Source: Phenylobacterium sp. (lineage in GTDB: Bacteria; Pseudomonadota; Alphaproteobacteria; Caulobacterales; Caulobacteraceae). Taken from it: DNA of 43,700 nucleotides. The stretch lies in NCBI RefSeq assembly GCF_030646615.1, contig NZ_JAUSLG010000036.1, positions 1 through 43,700 on the forward strand, written 5' to 3'. The notes under the pieces are model-generated. The model did not search any database and had not been told where the DNA came from. It saw only the letters and a list, made by a program, of their open reading frames with translations. The first letter of the stretch is position 1. The number at the start of each line of letters is the position of its first letter. The translations under genes were made by a program, and so were the position numbers. Positions 8,322-14,227 of this stretch are shown here, one piece after another.

Positions 8322-9658
8322 GGCGCCCTCCCTTCTTGCCTAGACGGGTATTGCTCCAGCCCCTGCTCCCATGGATACAGGATAGAGGCCGGCAGGCCAA
8401 AGACGGCCCCGATATCCCGTGGCAGGACGTGGTCAACGCGGTAGTTTTTGAAGGCCTTGACGGCCTGTAGCTGGCGCTTGGAGAGCCTTGCGGATCGGCC
8501 AAACTTTGACTCGATAAGTTCGCTGACGACCCCATTCCGGTATGAGCGAAGATCCGGAAAGGTGTAACCGCCCCCAGGGAGATCTTCCTTGGTTTTTGCC
8601 GCAGGTCCGGTTCTGTCACCACGCACAAAATTTCTGATGCGAGACGCTTGTTCTCCGGTCAGCTCCTTGTCCTTCCTGGACATGCTATCAGCGTGCCGTG
8701 TTGCGCTCCGGCCCACCAATCCCCCGACGATGGCCGCAGCGGCGGCGGACTCCCGCCCCCGTGCCGCCGATTGCGTATCAAGGCCGCCGTCCAGCGTGTC
8801 CTGGGCCACTGACTCGGTGAGCCCGGCAGCGGCGCTCGCTTGGGCTACATTGCCGCGCCGAGCAGCCAAGGCGCCGAGCGCTCCGCCGACAACGGCGCCG
8901 CCATAGTCGCCTGGCGTTCCGATCTTCCGACGCGAGATGTCGCCAGCCGCTTGGCCGATGGCGCCGACCCCGCCACCCGCCCCAGCTAGAGCGGCGGTCT
9001 CTCGGAAAATGAGCGGCGCAGCCTGCGCGATGCGAACACCTCGGGCGGCGGGGACGAGCGCCGCCCCCAGTGGACCAAGGAGCGCCCCGGTGACGAGCAC
9101 CTGACCCCCGACCCCCAGGACCTGACCAGTGGTCCTTGCTGCGGCATAGTTTTGAGCATCGGCGGCGTCCCGCGCGCGCTCTTGCGCCATCCGATTCTGG
9201 TACGAAGCGCCGAAATCGTCTCCCTGAACAACATCGCCCACAGCGCCGAGGCCGGCATAGGCTTGGTCGCCCAGGCCGAGGGTGAATGCATCTTGCGCGC
9301 CGCGTGCGGCGGCGAGGAACTGAGCCGTCGCCTCCTGCCGCCAATCCTGAGCGGTTGGGGCTGGCTGCGCTGGGGCTGGCTTCCGGGTTGGCGTCGACGG
9401 ATTCGATGGCTTGGGAGGCGCTATGGACCTTGCTGCCGGACGAGGCAGGACTCGGCTTGCGCCGGCTTCCATGAGCTGTTCAGTTTTTGAAACCACGGCG
9501 CTCTGAGCCGACTGCGCCGCTCTTTCCACGCCCCGACGGTACGTGTCCAAGGCCTGTTCGGACCGCTGAAGACCGCGTTGCAACTCCACCTCACGCGCGG
9601 CAATCCAGCCTTTCATATCGCCCACGCCACGGCGCAGGGCGTCCTGAAACTGTCTCAA
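8318..9658 (-). CDS. Glycine-rich modular protein with candidate C-terminal effector domain (putative polymorphic toxin)
   Basis: 446 residues in four parts. Residues 1-65 are a charged helical, possibly coiled-coil region; 70-105 a Pro/Ala/Ser linker. Residues 108-325 form a small-residue, glycine-rich, weakly hydrophobic region starting AQDAFTLGLGDQAYAGLGAVG, a pattern also seen in phage structural or ejection proteins and pre-toxin regions. Residues 330-446 form a compact charged domain ending KAFKNYRVDHVLPRDIGAVFG. His410 in the VDHVLPRD motif is a plausible active-site residue. No signal peptide is seen. The start is TTG, six bases after GAGGAG; the ATG just before it runs into a stop at once. 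Codon use looks less GC-biased than the neighbours, suggesting transfer. Toxin function is inferred from architecture and the coupled downstream gene; a phage-derived structural protein is the main alternative. Confidence 0.65.
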   Translation of the reverse strand: MRQFQDALRRGVGDMKGWIAAREVELQRGLQRSEQALDTYRRGVERAAQSAQSAVVSKTEQLMEAGASRVLPRPAARSIAPPKPSNPSTPTRKPAPAQPAPTAQDWRQEATAQFLAAARGAQDAFTLGLGDQAYAGLGAVGDVVQGDDFGASYQNRMAQERARDAADAQNYAAARTTGQVLGVGGQVLVTGALLGPLGAALVPAARGVRIAQAAPLIFRETAALAGAGGGVGAIGQAAGDISRRKIGTPGDYGGAVVGGALGALAARRGNVAQASAAAGLTESVAQDTLDGGLDTQSAARGRESAAAAAIVGGLVGRSATRHADSMSRKDKELTGEQASRIRNFVRGDRTGPAAKTKEDLPGGGYTFPDLRSYRNGVVSELIESKFGRSARLSKRQLQAVKAFKNYRVDHVLPRDIGAVFGLPASILYPWEQGLEQYPSRQEGRAP

Positions 9659-9715
9659 GTCATGCTCCTCGATCGGACCGATGGCGACTTCTCGCTCAGC
9701 GCGAGTTGAGGCCCG

Positions 9716-9743
9716 ATACTACCACGGTTAAGCTTTGTGGCAA
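9716..9743 (-). promoter_or_regulatory. Sigma70-like promoter of the putative toxin-immunity unit
   Basis: Reading the minus strand, TTGCCA (9743-9738) and TAGTAT (9721-9716) are separated by 16 bases. They sit about 58 bases upstream of the TTG start at 9658, leaving a leader of roughly 50 bases. Both boxes are close to consensus, which is uncommon in this high-GC window. Confidence 0.6.
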
Positions 9744-9776
9744 GAACAAACAAGGAACATTCTGGATCGGCCGGCC

Positions 9777-10166
9777 CTACCGTCGCGCCGCCGCCCTTTG
9801 CGCGAAGACGCGGGTGACGTCGGCCATGTTTTCCGTGCCCCAGGTACAGAGGGGGACCAGGGCCTGGGCCAGGCTGTGGCCGAGCGGGGTGAGGCTGTAG
9901 TCCACCCGCGGCGGGACCTCCTTGTAGTCGGTCCGCTTGATCAGATCGTCGGCCTCCAGCTCCTTGAGCTGCTGGATCAGCATCTTGTCGCTGGCGTCGC
10001 GCACGGCCCGGCGGAGCTCGCCATAGCGGGTCGGGCCGTCTTGCGCGAGGAAGTAGAGGATCAGCGGTTTCCACTTGCCGGCGATCACCCGCAGCGTCGC
10101 GTCGAGGCCGCAGGTGAAGCCGGGCAGGGTCGGCGTGCAGGTCGGGGTCGAAGAATCCTGGGACAT
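9777..10166 (-). CDS. HxlR-family transcriptional regulator
   Basis: 129-residue winged-helix DNA-binding protein of the HxlR type, a family that often senses electrophiles, oxidants or aldehydes. The signature is seen from residue 19 on: CGLDATLRVIAGKWKPLILYFL, then RYGELRRAV, SDKMLIQQLKELEADDLIKR and the wing VPPRVDYSLTPLGHSL. Cys14 and Cys19 lie before the helix-turn-helix; a cysteine there is a redox switch in some relatives, though nothing here proves that. It is divergent from the SDR gene at 10251, with a palindromic operator candidate in the 84-base gap, so it probably controls itself and that oxidoreductase. Confidence 0.92.
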   Translation of the reverse strand: MSQDSSTPTCTPTLPGFTCGLDATLRVIAGKWKPLILYFLAQDGPTRYGELRRAVRDASDKMLIQQLKELEADDLIKRTDYKEVPPRVDYSLTPLGHSLAQALVPLCTWGTENMADVTRVFAQRAAARR

Positions 10167-10174
10167 TTTTAGGT

Positions 10175-10192
10175 ACTTACCAAAAGGTGCAT
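10175..10192. promoter_or_regulatory. Candidate HxlR operator in the divergent promoter region
   Basis: ACTTACCA-AA-AGGTGCAT is an imperfect inverted repeat, preceded by GGT so that GGTACTTACC (10172-10181) is itself a short palindrome. It lies between the HxlR start (10166) and the SDR start (10251). A site of the same geometry occurs at the other HxlR gene (13881-13898). Confidence 0.55.
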
Positions 10193-10250
10193 ACTTGTCG
10201 ATAGGTGGGCGCCTAGCCAGCTCTGTGCAACCTTAATCCAGGAGCACATT

Positions 10251-10985
10251 GTGAACAGACTTCAGGGCAAGACCGCCGTGATCACCGGCGGGGCCAGCGG
10301 CATCGGACTGGGCGCCGCCAGGCGGTTCATCGAGGAAGGCGCCTTCGTCTTCCTCTTCGGGCGACGGCAGGGTCAGCTGGACGCCGCGGTGGCCGAGCTG
10401 GGGGGCCAGGCGCGGGGGGTGCAGGGCTCGGTGACCGATCTGGCCGACCTCGACCGGCTTTATGCGGCCGTGAAGGCCGAACGGGGCGGGCTCGACATCC
10501 TGCTCGCCAATGCGGGAACGGGCTCGTTCGCGCCGCTGGGCGAACTGACGCCCGAGCAGTACGCGCAGACCTTCGACGTCAATGTGAAGGGCGTGATCTT
10601 CACGGTGCAGAAGGCCCTGCCGCTGATGGGCCCGGGTGGGTCGATCATCCTTACCGGCTCGACCACGGGGGTGATGGGGACGCCCGACTTCAGCATCTAC
10701 AGCGCCAGCAAGGCCGCCGTGCGCAACCTGGCGCGCACCTGGGCCCTGGACCTGAAGGGGACCGGCATCCGCGTCAACGTCCTGTCGCCGGGGCCGACCA
10801 CCACCGAACTGGCCCGGGAGGTGCTGGGCGAGGACGGCCTGGCGGCCATGGGCGCCTCCACCGTGCTCGGCCGCATGGGCGATCCGGCCGAGACCGGGGC
10901 CGTGGCCGCCTTCCTGGCCTCGTCCGACAGCAGCTTCATGACCGGCGGCGAAGTCTTCGTCGATGGCGGCCTGGCCCAGGTCTAG
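10251..10985 (+). CDS. SDR-family NAD(P)-dependent oxidoreductase
   Basis: 244-residue classical short-chain dehydrogenase. The nucleotide loop TGGASGIGLG is near residues 12-21 and the catalytic YSASK motif near residues 148-152; there is an NAG motif (LLANAGTG). The C-terminal GGEVFVDGGLAQV is typical. Arg-rich FGRRQGQ after the second strand suggests NADP(H) preference, which is inference. The start is GTG with AGGAGC about eight bases ahead. It is divergent from the HxlR regulator and likely its target. The substrate cannot be told from sequence. A perfect palindrome follows the stop. Confidence 0.93.
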   Translation: MNRLQGKTAVITGGASGIGLGAARRFIEEGAFVFLFGRRQGQLDAAVAELGGQARGVQGSVTDLADLDRLYAAVKAERGGLDILLANAGTGSFAPLGELTPEQYAQTFDVNVKGVIFTVQKALPLMGPGGSIILTGSTTGVMGTPDFSIYSASKAAVRNLARTWALDLKGTGIRVNVLSPGPTTTELAREVLGEDGLAAMGASTVLGRMGDPAETGAVAAFLASSDSSFMTGGEVFVDGGLAQV

Positions 10986-10994
10986 GGGGTCGGC

Positions 10995-11032
10995 GCCCGA
11001 GGGATCCGGTCCGTGGACCGGATCCCTCGGGC
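10995..11032. terminator. Perfect 18-bp palindrome between convergent genes
   Basis: 10995-11012 and 11015-11032 are exact reverse complements separated by only GT. The structure fills the gap between the SDR stop (10985) and the convergent GFA-family stop at 11033. It lacks a T-tract on either side, so a bidirectional transcript end is plausible but not certain. Confidence 0.6.
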
Positions 11033-11434
11033 CTAGGCCCACAGGTCGCGGACGCAGCGCCCCGTGGACGGCGACTCGTCGAAGGTGTCGAGGCCGTCAA
11101 ACTGGCGGATGGGCAGGTGCGCCACCGCCTCGGGCGGCGCCAGTCGTATATTGACCGCCATCCGCCGCCGACCATCGGCCCTGGGGCGCAGGCCCCGCCA
11201 GGCGAGCACCCCGGCGCAGGTGGGGCAGAACAGAATCTCCAGGGACGGATCGTCCTTGGCGGGGCGACGGTAGGAGGAGGTCGGCCCGCTGACCGCGATC
11301 CGCTCGCCCTCATAATCATAGGCCCACAGGGCGCCATAGCGGCGGCACAGGGTGCAGTTGCAGGCGGTGACGGAGCCCGGGTCCCCCTCCAGGGCCCAGC
11401 TGCTCTGCCCGCAGTGGCATGATCCGGTCAGCAT
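11033..11434 (-). CDS. GFA-family (CENP-V/glutathione-dependent formaldehyde-activating-like) zinc protein
   Basis: 133 residues. The fold's cysteine pattern is clear: SCHCG near residues 5-9, [10 protein letters not shown] at 25-34, and [11 protein letters not shown] at 69-79. These are the zinc ligands of the Mss4-like/GFA fold. Despite the family name, most members have no proven glutathione or formaldehyde activity, so the role is open. It begins inside the DUF2200 gene (7-base overlap), making a two-gene unit. The ATG at 11434 gives the full cysteine motif, and nothing upstream in frame looks coding. Confidence 0.9.
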   Translation of the reverse strand: MLTGSCHCGQSSWALEGDPGSVTACNCTLCRRYGALWAYDYEGERIAVSGPTSSYRRPAKDDPSLEILFCPTCAGVLAWRGLRPRADGRRRMAVNIRLAPPEAVAHLPIRQFDGLDTFDESPSTGRCVRDLWA

Positions 11435-11790
11435 GAGGTTCGGCCCCGCAGGATCTTGTCCATGGCCTTGCCTCGGGCCAGCTCGTCGACGAGCTTGTCC
11501 AGATAGCGGATCTCCCGCATCAGCGGATCTTCGATGTCCTCCACGCGGACGCCACAGATCACCCCCTTGATGCCGGCCCGGGCCGGATGAAGCTGCGGCG
11601 CCTCGGCGAAGAAGGTTCGGAAGTCCGACCCGTCGGCCAGCTGGGCCGCGAAGGCCTCGGGGCTGAAGCCGGTGAGCCAGAGGATGATCTGATCGACCTC
11701 GGCCCTGGTGCGGCCCTTGCGCTCGGCCTTGGCCACATAGTGCGGATAGACGCTGGCGAAGCTGGTCCTGTAGATGCGGTGTTCCGTCAT
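11428..11790 (-). CDS. DUF2200 family protein
   Basis: 120-residue cytoplasmic protein of the uncharacterised DUF2200 type, recognised from [34 protein letters not shown], the segment [23 protein letters not shown] and the end [13 protein letters not shown]. No catalytic motif is evident. It is translationally linked to the downstream GFA-family gene by a 7-base overlap. The function is unknown. Confidence 0.88.
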   Translation of the reverse strand: MTEHRIYRTSFASVYPHYVAKAERKGRTRAEVDQIILWLTGFSPEAFAAQLADGSDFRTFFAEAPQLHPARAGIKGVICGVRVEDIEDPLMREIRYLDKLVDELARGKAMDKILRGRTSC

Positions 11791-11855
11791 GGGCGTGTTC
11801 GCAGGCCTGCGGAGGGCGGGGCGTCCGGTTCCCGGCGATCATGCCCCGGTTGGCC

Positions 11856-12029
11856 CTAGTCGTCGATGCCGGGGCGCAGCGGGTCGCGGCCGTCCAGGCC
11901 CTCAATGTGCCGACGTTGCTGGCGGACGCGGGCGCCGACGTCGTCCGGTCCGGGGCGATCGCGCTCGGGAGATTCAGGCTCTGAAGCCGGGGGGACGGAC
12001 GAAGGGGGCGGGGTGTCGGGGTCAGCCAT
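11856..12029 (-). CDS. Small proline-rich acidic protein, 57 aa
   Basis: A short gene easily missed. Its ATG (12029) is preceded by AAGGAG at a proper distance. The product is highly charged and Pro/Asp-rich: MADPDTPPPSSVPPASEPES, then a basic patch VGARVRQQRRHIEGLDG and the tail DPLRPGIDD. It is probably mostly disordered, with one short helix, and has no signal or membrane segment. It lies 65 bases upstream of the DUF2200 gene on the same strand and may share its transcript. The Shine-Dalgarno sequence and the non-random composition argue that it is real; no family is recognised. Confidence 0.6.
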   Translation of the reverse strand: MADPDTPPPSSVPPASEPESPERDRPGPDDVGARVRQQRRHIEGLDGRDPLRPGIDD

Positions 12030-12099
12030 GGTCGCTCCTTGCCACCGGGATAACCGGCTGCGGCGAAGGCCGGTTCCTGCCTATCGGAACGCGCTCCAG

Positions 12100-12128
12100 G
12101 TGACACGTGCAGCGTCTGCGTCTATCAT
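12100..12128 (+). promoter_or_regulatory. Promoter of ccdAB, predicting a leaderless transcript
   Basis: GTGACA (12100-12105) and TATCAT (12123-12128) are 17 bases apart. A start seven bases after the -10 box falls on the ATG at 12135. ATGCGC (12129-12134) and GCGCAT (12144-12149) form an inverted repeat around this point that could be the CcdA operator. Confidence 0.55.
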
Positions 12129-12134
12129 ATGCGC

Positions 12135-12374
12135 ATGACGAACGCGCATTCTTCCAGCCGCCAGCGCTTGAACCTCACCCTTCCAGGCGACCTTGTGGAA
12201 GAGGCCAAGGCCCTGGGCCTCAACCTCTCGCGGGCCTGTGAGAGCGGACTGGAGGCCGCGGTGGCCGCCGAACGCGCCCGTCGCTGGCAGGCCGAAAACC
12301 GCCCCTTCTTCGACGGGTACAATGCCAAGGTGGAGGCCGACGGTCTGCCGCTGGCCAAGTACCGCCAGTTCTGA
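12135..12374 (+). CDS. ccdA: CcdA-type antitoxin
   Basis: Type II antitoxin that binds and neutralises CcdB and represses its own promoter. From the ATG at 12135 it has 79 residues. An N-terminal ribbon-helix-helix (RQRLNLTLPGDLVEEAKALG, then NLSRACESGLEAAV) binds DNA. The C-terminal tail (RRWQAENRPFFDGYNAKVEA, then DGLPLAKYRQF) wraps the toxin and matches the family. An in-frame ATG at 12129 would add two residues. The later one is preferred because the promoter predicts transcription starting there. The last base of the stop is the first base of ccdB. Confidence 0.9.
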   Translation: MTNAHSSSRQRLNLTLPGDLVEEAKALGLNLSRACESGLEAAVAAERARRWQAENRPFFDGYNAKVEADGLPLAKYRQF

Positions 12375-12676
12375 TGAAGAACGGCGTCTACAGGCTTCCC
12401 GGCGGCGTGCTGGTCGTTGATGTACAGTCTGACCTGCTCAATCCCACCAACACCCGCGTGGTGGTTCCGCTCATCCCGGCCGGGGACATTCAGGGCGCCC
12501 AGCCGGGACGCCTGACCCCCGTCTTCGAGGTCGAAGGCCAGGCTGTGATGCTCCTGCCCCTCCAGATGGCGGCCATCCCGCTTCGGGAAATGGGCCGCCA
12601 GCCGGTGCGCCTACTGACCGAGACCGAAGCCTATGCGGTCAGCGGCGCTCTGGGCGTGCTGTTCGAGGGCGTTTAG
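12374..12676 (+). CDS. ccdB: CcdB-type toxin
   Basis: 100-residue CcdB-fold toxin; the classic family member poisons DNA gyrase by trapping GyrA on DNA. The pattern is clear: VYRLPGGVLVVDVQSDLL, NTRVVVPLIPAG, PVFEVEGQAVMLLPLQMAAI, and LLTETEAYAVSGALGVLFEGV. The C-terminus, which in F-plasmid CcdB ends FWGI with a tryptophan needed for gyrase killing, ends FEGV here, so gyrase poisoning should not be assumed. The start overlaps the ccdA stop by one base (TGATG), ensuring antitoxin is made first. It is convergent with the SDR fusion gene 15 bases away. Confidence 0.88.
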   Translation: MKNGVYRLPGGVLVVDVQSDLLNPTNTRVVVPLIPAGDIQGAQPGRLTPVFEVEGQAVMLLPLQMAAIPLREMGRQPVRLLTETEAYAVSGALGVLFEGV

Positions 12677-12691
12677 CCGAGCGGCGGGATA

Positions 12692-13798
12692 TCAGACCGT
12701 CGGCACCGTGCCCCCGTCGATGACGATCTCCGTCCCGTGGATGGTGGCGGCCCGGTCGCTGGCCAGGAAGGCGATCAGGTCGGCGACTTCCTCAGGCGTG
12801 TTGGGCCGGCCGATGGGGATGCCGCCCAGCGCGCGCATCAAGTTCTGGCGGGCCGCCTCCACATCGCCGCCTTCGCTGGCCGCCAGCCGTTCGATCATCC
12901 GGGTGGCGGCCTCCGTCTCGGTGAAGCCCGGCGCGACGCTGAGCACGCGCACCCCCTTGGGTCCCAGCTCATTGGACAGGGCCTTGCTGTAGGCGCCCAG
13001 CGCCGCCTTGGCCGAGGCGTAGGCCAGGGTGGACTCATAGAGCGGCAGCCGACGCTGGATGGAGGTGACATGGACGATCACCCCATAGCCCTGGTCCAGC
13101 ATGGCCGGGGCCAGGGCCCGGTCCAGGCGGACGGCTGAGAGCAGGTTCAGGTTCAGCTCATTCACCCAATGGTCCTCGGTCAGGGCCGCAAAGCCGCCGC
13201 CGGGCGTGGTCGACCCGCCGAGATTGTGGACGATGACGTCCACGCCGCCGAGCCGGTCCAGGACCACCTTCGCCAGCTCCGCCGCACCCTCGGGATGGGC
13301 GAGGTCGACGCCGTGGAACAGGTCCGGCTGGGCCAGGTCCGCCGGCCGGGTTCGGGCCGCGCGGAAGACCGTGGCGCCGGCGCTCGCCAGCCGGTCAGCC
13401 ACCGCCCCGCCGACCCCTTGCGTGCCGCCGGTCACCAGCACCCGGCGGCCGGTGAACTCGGCGTTCGAAGGCCGCGGCGTGATCTCCAGGGCCTGGATCA
13501 GGTCGCCGGCCAGGCGGAAGGCGTAGCGCAGGTCGGCGCGGCCGCCGGGGAAGGTCCCCGTCACGTGGGCGGTCACCACGCCGCCATCGGCCGCGGGCTC
13601 GAAGCTGCGGGGCTCGGCGCGGAAGCTGTAGAGCGCTCGCGCCTCAGCGGCCCAGGCCCGCACGGCGTCGCGGCCATGGTGGTCGCGCCGTTCGTCGTGG
13701 ATGTGCGCGTCCTGCGCGAAGCCGGCGGCCAGCGCCTCGGCGTCATCGGCCTCGGCGGCGGCGAAGTAGCGGGCGATGGGGGCGGGGAGTTTGATCAT
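12692..13798 (-). CDS. SnoaL-like/SDR fusion oxidoreductase
   Basis: 368 residues in two domains. Residues 1-108 look like an NTF2/SnoaL-like alpha-beta cone (IARYFAAAEADDAEALAAGF, AHIHDERRDHHGRDAVRAW, VTAHVTGTFPGGRADLRYAF). Residues 115-368 are a classical SDR: TGGTQGVGG nucleotide loop, VIVHNLGG, catalytic YASAKAALG, and C-terminal GTEIVIDGG. SDR proteins are usually about 250 residues, so the extra N-terminus is a true fusion. Both domains read through without a break. It may handle a small bulky or polyketide-like substrate, which is inference only. It is divergent from an HxlR regulator with a 54-base gap, the second such pair in this window. Confidence 0.88.
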   Translation of the reverse strand: MIKLPAPIARYFAAAEADDAEALAAGFAQDAHIHDERRDHHGRDAVRAWAAEARALYSFRAEPRSFEPAADGGVVTAHVTGTFPGGRADLRYAFRLAGDLIQALEITPRPSNAEFTGRRVLVTGGTQGVGGAVADRLASAGATVFRAARTRPADLAQPDLFHGVDLAHPEGAAELAKVVLDRLGGVDVIVHNLGGSTTPGGGFAALTEDHWVNELNLNLLSAVRLDRALAPAMLDQGYGVIVHVTSIQRRLPLYESTLAYASAKAALGAYSKALSNELGPKGVRVLSVAPGFTETEAATRMIERLAASEGGDVEAARQNLMRALGGIPIGRPNTPEEVADLIAFLASDRAATIHGTEIVIDGGTVPTV

Positions 13799-13852
13799 GG
13801 GGCTCGGGCCTCTGGGGTGGCGATACCCAGGATTTGGCGCTATACCGACGCC

Positions 13853-14227
13853 ATGGCAAGAACCGACAAAATCGTAGGGTACTCACCTACAGGTAAGTTA
13901 GAGGACGTCACGCCGGACCTGGCGGCGAGCGGGGTCGAGACGGCCTTCCGCATGCTGGAGGGACGCTGGAAGATGGTGATCATCTTTCACCTCTTCGACC
14001 GCGAGGTGCTGCGGTTCTCCGAGCTGGAGCGCGCCATCCCCGGCGTCTCGCAGAAGATGCTGATCCAGCAGCTGCGGGACCTGGAGCGCGACGGCATCGT
14101 CGAGCGCCAGATCTACGCCCAGGTGCCGCCCAAGGTGGAATACCGGCTGACCGAATGGGGCCAGGCCATGTGCCCGGCCCTGGACTCGCTGCTGGAATGG
14201 GCGGCGCAGAAGCCCGCCGCCACCTAG
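13853..14227 (+). CDS. HxlR-family transcriptional regulator
   Basis: 124-residue winged-helix regulator. The family core runs from residue 30: TAFRMLEGRWKMVIIFHLF, RFSELERAIPGVSQKMLIQQ, then LRDLERDGIVERQIYAQVPP and KVEYRLTEWG. Unlike the first HxlR in the window, there is no cysteine before the helix-turn-helix; the only one is in the last quarter (MCPAL), so a redox switch of the usual type is unlikely. A palindromic site overlaps codons 10-16. It is divergent from the SDR fusion and likely regulates it. GCTATACC seven bases before the ATG resembles a Caulobacter -10 element, so the message may be nearly leaderless. Its stop shares four bases with the convergent gene. Confidence 0.9.
   Translation: MARTDKIVGYSPTGKLEDVTPDLAASGVETAFRMLEGRWKMVIIFHLFDREVLRFSELERAIPGVSQKMLIQQLRDLERDGIVERQIYAQVPPKVEYRLTEWGQAMCPALDSLLEWAAQKPAAT
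13881..13898. promoter_or_regulatory. Candidate HxlR operator inside the 5' end of its own gene
   Basis: ACTCACCT-AC-AGGTAAGT is an inverted repeat with seven of eight arm positions matching. It includes GGTACTCACC (13878-13887), nearly the same as GGTACTTACC at the other HxlR gene. It lies within codons 10-16 of the regulator, where binding could block its own transcription and act on the divergent promoter. Confidence 0.5.

Noticed and set aside
8318..9658. Prophage remnant around the glycine-rich protein
   Set aside because: One stretch recalls phage structural proteins, but no capsid, tail, integrase, lysis or terminase gene and no att-like repeat was found around it.
11033..12106. One 357-codon minus-strand gene ending in the GFA-like domain
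   Set aside because: Its first two thirds are the DUF2200 gene and the 57-residue gene read in a wrong frame. Only the last 133 codons are coding.
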